A stretch of DNA of 64,000 bases from Pseudomonas putida. Its GTDB lineage: Bacteria > Pseudomonadota > Gammaproteobacteria > Pseudomonadales > Pseudomonadaceae. Position numbers and translations under genes: made by a program. The notes under the pieces are model-generated. The model did no database searches, was not told where the DNA came from, and saw only the letters and a list, made by a program, of their open reading frames with translations. The DNA lies in assembly GCF_009883635.2 (NCBI RefSeq), contig NZ_CP026115.2, forward strand, positions 4,836,001 to 4,900,000, given 5' to 3'. Positions within the stretch are counted from its first letter, which is position 1. Every line of letters begins with the position of its first letter. Below, one piece after another: positions 35,723 to 43,285 of this stretch.

Positions 35723-36640
35723 TTACCTCGCGTTGCCGACCGGGGATTCCGGCTGCAGCTTCAGGTACAGGTAGAAGAGCACCAGGGTGATCACCACCAA
35801 CAGTGCGGCCGCGGCGCTGGCCAGGCCCCAGTTGAGGAACGACTGCACCTGTTGGATGATGAATTCAGGCAGCATCATGTTCTGCGCACCGCCGAGCAGC
35901 GCTGGGGTGACGTAGTAACCGAGCGACATCACGAACACCATCAGCGCCCCGGAGAACAGCCCCGAGCGGCACAGCGGCAGGAACACCTTCCAGAAGTTGG
36001 TCCACGGGCTGGCGCCGCAGATCGAGCCGGCCTGCAGCACCATCGGGTCGATGGCGTGCATGGTCGCCTGCAGCGGCAGCACGATGAACGGGATCATGAT
36101 GTAGCTCATGCCGATCACCACACCGGTGAGGTTGTGCACCATCTCCAGCGGGGTATCGATGATGCCCATGGCCATCAACGCCTTGTTGATCACCCCCGAG
36201 CTCTGCAGCAGCACCAGCCACGAGTAGGTGCGCGCCAGCAGGCTGGTCCACATCGACAGCAGGACGATGTTCAGCAGCCAGCGGCCCCAGCCCTGGGGCA
36301 CCAGGGTGATCGCCCAGGCCAACGGGAAGCCCAGCAGCACGCTGATCAGGGTGACCACGCCGGCCACCGAGAAGGTGTTGAACAGCACCCGTGCATAGGC
36401 CGAGTTGGCGAACAGCTGCTCGTAGTTGCCCAGCCCTGGCGTTGGCTCCAGCACTCCGCGCAGCAACAGGCCGACCAGCGGGGCGAAGAAGAACAGGCCG
36501 AGGAACAGCAGGGCCGGCAGCAGGTTGCGGCTGCCTTTCCAGCGCTGGCCCAGGCTCACGCGGCCAGGGGCCGTTCCCGGGGCGCCGGTGCCCGTGGGGG
36601 CACCTTGCGCGTTCTGCAGGGCGTTGATGGCGACTTTCAT
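35723..36640 (-). CDS. PotB-type ABC transporter permease
   Basis: A 305-residue permease with a polar N-terminal 35 residues, six membrane segments and the EAA loop QAGSICGASPWTNFWKVFLPLCRSGLFSGALMVF. The ATG at 36640 overlaps the binding-protein stop (ATGA at 36637-36640), which fixes the start. It pairs with the second permease to form the channel. Confidence 0.9.
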   Translation of the reverse strand: MKVAINALQNAQGAPTGTGAPGTAPGRVSLGQRWKGSRNLLPALLFLGLFFFAPLVGLLLRGVLEPTPGLGNYEQLFANSAYARVLFNTFSVAGVVTLISVLLGFPLAWAITLVPQGWGRWLLNIVLLSMWTSLLARTYSWLVLLQSSGVINKALMAMGIIDTPLEMVHNLTGVVIGMSYIMIPFIVLPLQATMHAIDPMVLQAGSICGASPWTNFWKVFLPLCRSGLFSGALMVFVMSLGYYVTPALLGGAQNMMLPEFIIQQVQSFLNWGLASAAAALLVVITLVLFYLYLKLQPESPVGNAR

Positions 36641-37662
36641 TTGACCAACCACTCATTCCAGCGGGCTGCGATAGCCTGGCCGTTTTTCGCCCAGTAGGCG
36701 AAGTCCAGGGTGACCTGGTCCTGGGCGTAGGCGGTCGGCAGGTTCGGGGCGAGGTCTTTGTCGAGCTTGGCCACGCTGTCGACGTTCACCGGGGCGTAGG
36801 CGGTCTTGTTGGCGAAGTCGGCCTGGCCTTCGGCGCTGCTGGCATTGGCCAGGAACTTCATGGCCGCGTCCTTGTTCTTCGAGCCTTTCGGGATGACCAG
36901 GAAATCGGCCATGACCAGGTTCTGCTTCCAGCTCACGCCCACCGGTGCACCGTCTTGCTGCAGGGCATAGACGCGGCCGTTCCAGAACTGGCCGAGCGAC
37001 GCTTCACCCGAGGCCAGCAGCTGCTGCGACTGGGCACCACCGCCCCACCAGACGATGTCTTTCTTGATGGTGTCGAGCTTCTTGAAGGCGCGGTCCAGGT
37101 CCAGCGGGTAGAGGTCCTTGGGCGCTACGCCGTCGGCCAGCAGGGCCAGTTCCAGCACGCCGGGGCTCGGCCATTTGTACAGGGCGCGTTTGCCTGGGTA
37201 GGTCTTGGTGTCGAACAGCGCAGTCCAGTCGACCGGCTTGTTGGCACCGAGCTTGCCTTCGTTGTAGCCGAGCACGAAGGAGAAGAAGAACGAGCCGACG
37301 CCGTGGTCGGAGACGAAGCGCGGGTCGATCTTGTCGCGTTTGATCTGGTTGAAATCGAGGGGTTCGAGCAGGCCTTCGCTGGCGGCGCGCAGGGCAAAGT
37401 CGGCTTCGACGTCGACCACGTCCCATTGCACGTTGCCGCTCTCGACCATGGCCTTGAGCTTACCGTAGTCGGTCGGGCCGTCCTGGACGACTTTGATGTC
37501 GGTGCTTTTGCTGAAGGGTACGGCCCATGCTTCTTTCTGGGCGTCCTGGGTGGTACCGCCCCAGCTGACGAAGTTGAGGCTGTCAGCGGCCTGGGCGGCC
37601 TGACATGCCAGGGTCAGCAGGCTGGCGGACAGCACTGCGGTTACACGTTTGCTCAACAGCAT
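36637..37662 (-). CDS. PotD-type periplasmic substrate-binding protein
   Basis: A 341-residue binding protein with a clear signal peptide (cleavage after QAAQA, near residue 26). The mature start SLNFVSWGGTTQDAQKEAWAVPF and the body resemble the spermidine/putrescine-binding family, but I cannot see enough of the acidic polyamine pocket to name the ligand. It heads the operon. Upstream lie a Crc-type A-rich motif and a palindrome shared with the ribBX/DUF1330 promoter region. Confidence 0.88.
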   Translation of the reverse strand: MLLSKRVTAVLSASLLTLACQAAQAADSLNFVSWGGTTQDAQKEAWAVPFSKSTDIKVVQDGPTDYGKLKAMVESGNVQWDVVDVEADFALRAASEGLLEPLDFNQIKRDKIDPRFVSDHGVGSFFFSFVLGYNEGKLGANKPVDWTALFDTKTYPGKRALYKWPSPGVLELALLADGVAPKDLYPLDLDRAFKKLDTIKKDIVWWGGGAQSQQLLASGEASLGQFWNGRVYALQQDGAPVGVSWKQNLVMADFLVIPKGSKNKDAAMKFLANASSAEGQADFANKTAYAPVNVDSVAKLDKDLAPNLPTAYAQDQVTLDFAYWAKNGQAIAARWNEWLVK

Positions 37663-37681
37663 GGTTACGCCCTCGTTGCTT

Positions 37682-37689
37682 TTGTTATT
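37682..37689 (-). promoter_or_regulatory. Crc/Hfq-type A-rich motif
   Basis: AATAACAA (minus strand), a perfect AANAANAA match, lies 20-27 bases before the start of the binding-protein gene, in the position used by Hfq/Crc to block translation in Pseudomonas when preferred carbon sources are present. Confidence 0.45.
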
Positions 37690-37812
37690 CGAGGCGGGGC
37701 TTCTGGTGCGCCCGCCAACAGTGTTCGGGGAGCAGCTAAAACAAAGTGTCTGGTGGCCGTTTGTAATTGTAGGTGCCGGCCTGGAGATTCAAGGTCTACG
37801 GGATATCATATT

Positions 37813-37824
37813 ATGGTATTCCAA
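37813..37824. promoter_or_regulatory. Half-conserved copy of the GGTATACC-type palindrome
   Basis: ATGGTATTCCAA, 150 bases upstream of the transporter operon start, matches ATGGTATACCAT (39153-39164) at 10 of 12 bases. The rest of the 37663-37999 gap holds only AT-rich promoter-like DNA and a REP doublet. Confidence 0.4.
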
Positions 37825-37899
37825 ACTTTTGGCAAGAGGTATGAGGCTACCGGCCATCACTCCGTAGTCATGTAAGGGAACGAAAGCTTTGCCTGGATC

Positions 37900-37988
37900 C
37901 TGTAGGAGCGGGCTTGTCCCGCGAACACGGGCGAAGCCCGTGCCATGCACCGCGTTGCCTGCTTCGCGGGACAAGCCCGCTCCTACAG
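37900..37988. repeat. REP doublet with an inner hairpin
   Basis: CTGTAGGAGCGGGCTTGTCC at the left faces its complement at 37963-37988. Between them CACGGGC and GCCCGTG form an extra stem. It lies downstream of ribBX and upstream of the transporter promoter, both on the minus strand. Confidence 0.9.
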
Positions 37989-37999
37989 GAGTGTGTATT

Positions 38000-39121
38000 T
38001 CAACCAACCATCCCGGGCTCGAACGGAATGCTCTGCACCACCTCCAGTTCATACCCGGCCAGCCCGGCATATTTCAGCGGCGGGCCCAGGTGACGCAGCT
38101 TGCCCACGCCCAGGTCCTGCAGAATCTGCGCCCCGGTACCGACTTCCGAGTACACCTTGGACTGCCCACGCTGATAAGGCCGCACCGGCTGAGTCAGCTG
38201 CGGTACGCGTTCGAGCAAGGCTTGTGAGGATTCGTGGTTGGCGAGGATCACCACCACCCCGGCGCCTTCCTCGGCCACTTTCTGCAGCGCCGCCCACAGA
38301 GTCCAGTTGGCGGGGCCGGCGTACTCGGCACCCACCAGGTCGCGCAGCGGGTCGATCACGTGCACTCGCACCAGGGTCGGCTGCTCACGACGGATATCGC
38401 CCATGACCATGGCCATGTGCACGCCGCCTTCTATGCGGTCCTCGTAGGTCACCAGGCGGAACGTGCCGTGCACGGTCGGCAGTTCGCGCTCGCCGATGCG
38501 CTTGATGGTCTGCTCGTTGCTCAAGCGATAGTGGATCAGGTCGGCGATGGTGCCGATCTTGATGCCGTGCTGCGCGGCGAACACTTCCAGGTCCGGGCGG
38601 CGGGCCATGGTGCCGTCATCGTTGAGCACCTCGACAATCACCGAGGCCGGGGTGAAACCGGCCAGACGGGCCAGGTCGCAACCGGCTTCGGTATGCCCGG
38701 CACGGGTCAGCACGCCGCCTTCGCGGGCACGCAGGGGGAAGATGTGGCCAGGCTGCACCAGGTCTTCGGGGCGGGCATCGGGCGCCATGGCCGCAGCCAC
38801 GGTGCGCGCCCGGTCGGCGGCGGAAATGCCGGTGGTGACGCCGGTGGCGGCTTCGATCGACACGGTGAAGGCGGTGCTGAACACGCTGCCATTGGCCGGT
38901 ACCATCTGCTCAAGGCCCAGGCGCTGGCAGTGGTCGTCGGTCAGGGTCAGGCAGATCAGCCCGCGCGCTTCGCGGGCCATGAAGTTGATGGCCTGGGCAT
39001 CACAGCGCTCGGCGGCGATCAGCAGGTCGCCTTCGTTTTCCCGGTCCTCGTCGTCCACCAGCAGGACCATCTTGCCTTGCCGGTAGTCCTCGAGGAGTTC
39101 CTCGATGGTGTTGAAAGCCAT
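38000..39121 (-). CDS. RibBX: DHBP synthase with degenerate GTP cyclohydrolase II domain
   Basis: A 373-residue protein. Residues 1-205 are an intact 3,4-dihydroxy-2-butanone-4-phosphate synthase: [16 protein letters not shown], ending in [14 protein letters not shown] and NDDGTMAR. Residues 206-373 follow the GTP cyclohydrolase II fold, but the zinc triad C-x10-C-x-C is gone: where active enzymes have RCDCGxQL, this one reads [17 protein letters not shown] activity is therefore unlikely. The architecture fits the RibBX class, which supplies the butanone phosphate for riboflavin. A divergent DUF1330 gene shares its palindrome-bearing promoter. Confidence 0.88.
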   Translation of the reverse strand: MAFNTIEELLEDYRQGKMVLLVDDEDRENEGDLLIAAERCDAQAINFMAREARGLICLTLTDDHCQRLGLEQMVPANGSVFSTAFTVSIEAATGVTTGISAADRARTVAAAMAPDARPEDLVQPGHIFPLRAREGGVLTRAGHTEAGCDLARLAGFTPASVIVEVLNDDGTMARRPDLEVFAAQHGIKIGTIADLIHYRLSNEQTIKRIGERELPTVHGTFRLVTYEDRIEGGVHMAMVMGDIRREQPTLVRVHVIDPLRDLVGAEYAGPANWTLWAALQKVAEEGAGVVVILANHESSQALLERVPQLTQPVRPYQRGQSKVYSEVGTGAQILQDLGVGKLRHLGPPLKYAGLAGYELEVVQSIPFEPGMVG

Positions 39122-39152
39122 GTTGCACGCTCACTGTGGTGGGGTGATTTTT

Positions 39153-39164
39153 ATGGTATACCAT
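39153..39164. promoter_or_regulatory. Perfect palindrome ATGGTATACCAT, likely operator
   Basis: This 12-base perfect palindrome lies between the divergent ribBX (start 39121) and DUF1330 (start 39200) genes. Sequences of this form are typical of GntR-family dimers. A related copy is upstream of the ABC transporter operon (37813-37824). No GntR gene is in the window. Confidence 0.55.
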
Positions 39165-39199
39165 CATACACAAATATCGTTGTAACAGGAGAGCAGCGG

Positions 39200-39493
39200 A
39201 TGAAGGCCTATTGGATCGCCCACGTCGACGTGACCGACCCCGAGCAGTACCAGCAGTACACCCAGCGCGCTCCCGCTGCCTTCAAGGCATTCGGCGGCCG
39301 CTTCCTGGCTCGCGGCGGGCGCAGCGAGGCGATGGAAGGGCGGCCCACTCCACAGCGTAGCGTGGTGATCGAGTTCGATTCGTATGAGCAGGCGGTGGCC
39401 TGTTATTGGTCGGAGCTGTACCAGGAGGCATGCAGCCATCGCCAAGGGGTGGCCAAGGCTGAGGTGATCATCGTTGAAGGGTTCGAGCCTTGA
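39200..39493 (+). CDS. DUF1330 family protein
   Basis: A 97-residue ferredoxin-like alpha-beta-barrel protein. MKAYWIAHVDVTDPEQYQQYTQRAPAAFKAFGGRFLARGG and VVIEFDSYEQAVACYWSELYQEA are typical DUF1330 segments. No enzymatic role is established. It has AGGAGAG before its start and shares a promoter region with ribBX, so a small-molecule-handling role in the same pathway is possible but unproved. Confidence 0.85.
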   Translation: MKAYWIAHVDVTDPEQYQQYTQRAPAAFKAFGGRFLARGGRSEAMEGRPTPQRSVVIEFDSYEQAVACYWSELYQEACSHRQGVAKAEVIIVEGFEP

Positions 39494-39506
39494 GCTAAGT
39501 GCTGAT

Positions 39507-39605
39507 GGCCCTTTCGCGGGACAAGCCCGCTCCCACAGGTACAGCATAGTCCTCAAGACTTGCGCTGTACCTGTGGGAGCGGGCTTGTCCCGCGAAGAGG
39601 CCGGT
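39507..39605. repeat. REP doublet (inverted pair)
   Basis: GGCCCTTTCGCGGGACAAGC faces GCTTGTCCCGCGAAGAGGCC across a spacer that continues the symmetry (ACAGGTACAGC / GCTGTACCTGT). It lies between the convergent DUF1330 and pirin genes. Confidence 0.92.
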
Positions 39606-39610
39606 CCTGC

Positions 39611-40333
39611 TTATGGCATGCCAGGCAGCTCATGGGGTCGCAGGTCGAACACCAGCACCTCGGCATCCACCCCGTTGCCTAGCTCAAGTACCTGTTCCTG
39701 CCGTACCCGCACACCATCCCCTTCATTGAGCACCTGGCCATTGAGCTCGATGCTGCCGCGAGCCACATGCACATAGGCATGGCGGTTCGCCGGCAAGTTC
39801 AGCGTCGCGCGCTCCGCGCCATCGAACAGCCCGGCATACACCCGCGCGTTCTGCCGCACCTGCAATGACCCTTCGGCTCCATCTGGCGAGATGATCAGGC
39901 GCAACGTGCCGCGCTTCTCCTCGGCACTGAAGTGCTGCTGCTGATAACGCGGCGTCGCCCCTTTCACATTGGGCACGATCCAGATCTGCAGGAAGTGTAC
40001 CGGCTGCGCCTGGCTGTGGTTGAACTCGCTGTGCGCTACACCACGTCCGGCGCTCATCAGTTGCACATCACCCGGGCGGATCACCGAGCCGGTACCCAGG
40101 GTGTCCTTGTGCTCCAGCGCGCCTTCGAGTACGTAGGAGAAGATTTCCATATCGCGGTGCGGGTGCTCGCCAAAACCCTTGCCAGGGATGACGCGGTCGT
40201 CGTTGATCACCAGCAGGTCGGAAAAACCTTGCTCGTCGGGGTTGCGGTAATGGCCGAAGGAGAAGGTGTGGAAGGATTTCAGCCAGCCATGGAAGGCCAG
40301 GCCGCGGTCTTGGGCGTTACGGACGGTAAGCAT
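39611..40333 (-). CDS. Pirin family protein (YhaK/quercetinase-like bicupin)
   Basis: A 240-residue bicupin. The N-terminal metal site is in FGEHPHRDMEIFSYVLEGALEHKD (two His and Glu/His ligands), with SAGRGVAHSEFN completing the pirin signature. Such proteins may have quercetin 2,3-dioxygenase activity or act as redox sensors. The ATG at 40333 gives the normal beginning MLTVRNAQDRG. It stands 55 bases downstream of an esterase gene on the same strand and may be co-transcribed. Confidence 0.87.
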   Translation of the reverse strand: MLTVRNAQDRGLAFHGWLKSFHTFSFGHYRNPDEQGFSDLLVINDDRVIPGKGFGEHPHRDMEIFSYVLEGALEHKDTLGTGSVIRPGDVQLMSAGRGVAHSEFNHSQAQPVHFLQIWIVPNVKGATPRYQQQHFSAEEKRGTLRLIISPDGAEGSLQVRQNARVYAGLFDGAERATLNLPANRHAYVHVARGSIELNGQVLNEGDGVRVRQEQVLELGNGVDAEVLVFDLRPHELPGMP

Positions 40334-40388
40334 GACGAATCTCAAGTAAGGGCAGGGCACCTGGGCCCTGCCACGCGGTTGGCTGGTG

Positions 40389-41408
40389 TTATTGCAGATG
40401 CACGTTCAGTTCGTTTGCGGCCTGGCGCATCGCCGCTTTTACAGCCGGCACCTGGCTCAGCGGGTTGAGCAACCCATAGTCATGGATCATGCCGTTGTAG
40501 CGCACCGAGGTAACGGTCACGCCCGCCGCATTCAGCTTGCGTGCATAGGCCTCACCTTCATCCCGAAGCACATCGAACTCGGCGGTCTGCACCAGTGCCG
40601 GCGGCAGGCCCTTGAGCTGTTCGCTGCTGGCACGCAGTGGCGAAGCGTAGATCTGCTCCCGTGCCTTGGCATCAAGGGTGTAGTTGTCCCAGAACCACTT
40701 CATCATCCCGGTGGTGAGGAAGTGCCCGTTGGCGAACTGCTTGTACGACGCCGTCTCGAAGCTGGCATCGGTCACTGGCCACAGCAGCAGCTGGAAGCGC
40801 AGGGCCGGGGTGCCGGCCTCCTTGGCCTTGAGCGCGACCACTGCCGCCATGTTGCCGCCGACGCTGTTGCCGGCCACGGCCAGGCGCTTGCCGTCGACAC
40901 CGATTTCCTTGCCGTGCTCGGCGACCCACTGGGTGGCGGCATAGGCCTGGTTGATCGCCGTCGGGTAGTGCGCCTCTGGTGACGGCGTGTAGTCCACATA
41001 GACCGCCACCGCGCCGGAGCCGACCACCAGGTCGCGGATCAGCCGCTGGTGAGTCGGGAAGTCGCCGAGCACCCAGCCGCCGCCGTGGAAGAACATGAAC
41101 ACCGGCAACTCACCTTTGACATTGGCCGGGCGCACCACCTGCAGCGTGATCGACTGGCCGTTGGCCTGGATGGTGCGTTGCTTGACCTCGATACCGGACA
41201 GGTCGACCTTCACTGAAGCCTGAGCACCGGTCAGCACGGCACGGGCGTCTTTCGGGCTGAGCTGTTCGAGCGGCTTGCCACCACCCTGTTCCAGCGCTTC
41301 GAGGAAGGCCTGGGTGTGCTGTTCGACGCCCGGGCTGCCGGCAGCAAAAGCGTTGGAGACGGACAGGGCGAGGAGGGAAGCGGTGAGGGTCTTTTGGACA
41401 ATGTTCAT
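40389..41408 (-). CDS. Exported alpha/beta hydrolase (HSL/type IV esterase)
   Basis: A 339-residue esterase with signal peptide (cleavage after AFA, residue 22). The oxyanion motif HGGG is in FMFFHGGGWVLG. The nucleophile elbow reads GNSVGG where most family members have GDSAGG, and the charge-relay region is EFDVLRDEGEAYA with His in NGMIHDYGLL. It probably hydrolyses short esters in the periplasm or outside. It is divergent from a LysR regulator. Confidence 0.87.
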   Translation of the reverse strand: MNIVQKTLTASLLALSVSNAFAAGSPGVEQHTQAFLEALEQGGGKPLEQLSPKDARAVLTGAQASVKVDLSGIEVKQRTIQANGQSITLQVVRPANVKGELPVFMFFHGGGWVLGDFPTHQRLIRDLVVGSGAVAVYVDYTPSPEAHYPTAINQAYAATQWVAEHGKEIGVDGKRLAVAGNSVGGNMAAVVALKAKEAGTPALRFQLLLWPVTDASFETASYKQFANGHFLTTGMMKWFWDNYTLDAKAREQIYASPLRASSEQLKGLPPALVQTAEFDVLRDEGEAYARKLNAAGVTVTSVRYNGMIHDYGLLNPLSQVPAVKAAMRQAANELNVHLQ

Positions 41409-41554
41409 GAGCGAATCCTTTTCAAGGTAAGTGCTGGTAATGGGCGTCTTGCCTGGCCTTCAGGGCCATCGCTGCGACCTGTGTGTAGATTAGGGAGATG
41501 CACTGACGGGAAAAAGCCGCTATAAAGCGTTTGACTGTCACCAAGAGCGAGACA

Positions 41555-42439
41555 ATGAACCCCTACGAAGACATGCGCATCTTTGCCCAGGTCATGGAGG
41601 CCGGCAGTTTCACTGCCGCCGCCGAGCGACTGGGCATGTCCAAGCAATCGGTCAGCCGCCGCCTGATGCAGCTCGAAGAGCGCCTCGGCGTGCGCCTGCT
41701 CAACCGCTCCACCCGTCGTCTGGACGCTACGCCACTGGGCCAGCACTACTATCAGTCGGCGCTGCGCCTGCTGGGCGAGGTGCAGCAGGTGGAACACGAC
41801 ATCAGCGGCCAGGCCCAGGCCTTGCGCGGCACCTTGCGCCTGAGTGCGCCGCTGTCGTTCGCCATGGCCCACCTGGGCTGCCTGCTGACCGAGTTTCTTC
41901 AGTTGCATCCGCAGGTGGATGTGGAGGTGGACCTCAGCGACCGTGCCGTGGACCTGATCGGCGAGGGGTACGACCTGGCGCTGCGCATTGGCGCGCTGGA
42001 GGATTCCAGCCTGATTGCCCGGCGCATTGCCGATGTCGAGCGGGTGTATTGCGCGAGCCCGGCGTACCTTGAAGCCCGAGGCGTACCAACCAGGCCGGAA
42101 GAACTGGCCACGCATGATTGCCTGCCCTATGGGCACTCGCGGCAAGTGCAGTGGCAGTTCCACCAGAGCGGCAAGGCCCAGGTGATTCAGGTGACCGGGC
42201 GGATGCGGGCGAACAACGGCGAGTTGCTCCGGGATGCGGCAATTGCCGGGATGGGGGTGACCTATTTGCCGACCTTCATCGTCGGCCAGGCGCTGGCGGA
42301 CGGGCGGCTGGTGACGGTGCTGGATGAGTGGGTGCCGCCGGCGTTGCAGTTGTCGGCGGTGTATCCGCAGCACCGGCAGGTGGCGCGGCCGGTGCAGGGG
42401 TTCGTGAGCTTCTTGCGCGAGCGGCTGACTGAACTCTGA
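41555..42439 (+). CDS. LysR family transcriptional regulator
   Basis: A 294-residue LysR protein with an N-terminal HTH (SFTAAAERLGMSKQSVSRRLMQLEERLGVRLLNRSTRR) and a CrgA-type effector domain. The start at 41555 has AGAGCGAG upstream. Divergent from the esterase gene with a 146-base shared region, it is the obvious candidate regulator of esterase and pirin. Confidence 0.88.
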   Translation: MNPYEDMRIFAQVMEAGSFTAAAERLGMSKQSVSRRLMQLEERLGVRLLNRSTRRLDATPLGQHYYQSALRLLGEVQQVEHDISGQAQALRGTLRLSAPLSFAMAHLGCLLTEFLQLHPQVDVEVDLSDRAVDLIGEGYDLALRIGALEDSSLIARRIADVERVYCASPAYLEARGVPTRPEELATHDCLPYGHSRQVQWQFHQSGKAQVIQVTGRMRANNGELLRDAAIAGMGVTYLPTFIVGQALADGRLVTVLDEWVPPALQLSAVYPQHRQVARPVQGFVSFLRERLTEL

Positions 42440-42530
42440 TCTTGATACCAGTGTTTGCTTCTTCGCGGCGGTTCGACGCCTCGACGCGCTCGCTCCCTCA
42501 GGAAAATCACAATACTCAAGACCTGTGGTG

Positions 42531-42653
42531 TACCTGTGGGAGCCGCGCTTGCCGGCGATGGGGCGCGAAGCGGCCCCGGCAATTTATGCAACAACCTTGA
42601 AATCGTGGGGCCGCTTCGCGGCCCATCGCCGGCAAGCGCGGCTCCCACAAGTA
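42531..42653. repeat. Inverted repeat pair of a second palindromic family
   Basis: TACCTGTGGGAGCCGCGCTT at the left and its near-complement at the right (42607-42653) frame about 30 unique bases. The arms carry GCCGGCGATGGG and CGAAGCGGCCCC blocks, different from the REP doublets elsewhere. It lies between the convergent LysR and soxG genes. Confidence 0.88.
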
Positions 42654-42676
42654 CAGCGCACGTCTGCCGGAACAGG

Positions 42677-43282
42677 TCAACGCATCAACTGATCCACCCC
42701 AATCCACCCGCCATCGAACTCATCCATGGCATCCAGCACCGCCGCCTGGAAGTACGCCAGCGAAGCCCGGTCGAACAGCAACTGCAGGGCTGGCAGTTCA
42801 TCACTCCCGACATTCACCACGATCACATTGATCCGCGCCGCCGACGTCTGCGCCACGGCCCCGACTGCAAACGCCTGCAAACGCAGGTCGACCCCGCACA
42901 ACTTGGCCATCACCGCACTGCAATGCGCTCCCGACAGTTGCAACCAGGCATGGCTGTCCTGACGCGGTAGCAGATAGTTGCGCCGGGCATCCTGCACCCA
43001 CGCAACCTCTTCGGCTGCTACCCGTGCACCCCGGTCGGCAAGGCTGCCCAGCAACAGATACTCGCTGGCCGACAGGCGTGCCACCCAGCCCCCGTCATCC
43101 TGGCGCAAGGCCTGGTTGGGTAGCGCTGGCAAACGGTAGCCACGCGTTTCCAGATACGCCGCACTGTCCCCGCCGCGAAACCCGACCCGCGCAAGTTCGG
43201 TCAGGTCGGTCAACGCACAGGTGTGCAACAGCTCGGCCTGCGGGCTGCGTGGAATGAAGGCTTCAGCTTTCAGGCTGGACAT
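42677..43282 (-). CDS. soxG: Sarcosine oxidase gamma-subunit-like protein
   Basis: A 201-residue protein matching the SoxG family: SPQAELLHTCALTDLTELARVGFRG, ASEYLLLG, and the C-terminal DAMDEFDGGWIGVDQLMR. In heterotetrameric sarcosine oxidase the gamma subunit stabilises the complex next to the alpha subunit. It starts three bases after the soxA stop and is the last gene of the operon. The homology supports Sox-type function; the actual substrate could be another N-methyl amino acid. Confidence 0.85.
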   Translation of the reverse strand: MSSLKAEAFIPRSPQAELLHTCALTDLTELARVGFRGGDSAAYLETRGYRLPALPNQALRQDDGGWVARLSASEYLLLGSLADRGARVAAEEVAWVQDARRNYLLPRQDSHAWLQLSGAHCSAVMAKLCGVDLRLQAFAVGAVAQTSAARINVIVVNVGSDELPALQLLFDRASLAYFQAAVLDAMDEFDGGWIGVDQLMR

Positions 43283-43285
43283 GGT

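Noticed and set aside
34823..36697. A 624-residue plus-strand ORF opposite the ABC permeases
   Set aside because: Gln/His/Gly/Asp-rich shadow of membrane-protein codons; the opposite strand encodes two typical permeases with ATGA overlap to the binding protein.
38000..39121. Normal bifunctional RibBA
   Set aside because: The zinc cysteines needed for GTP cyclohydrolase II are missing.
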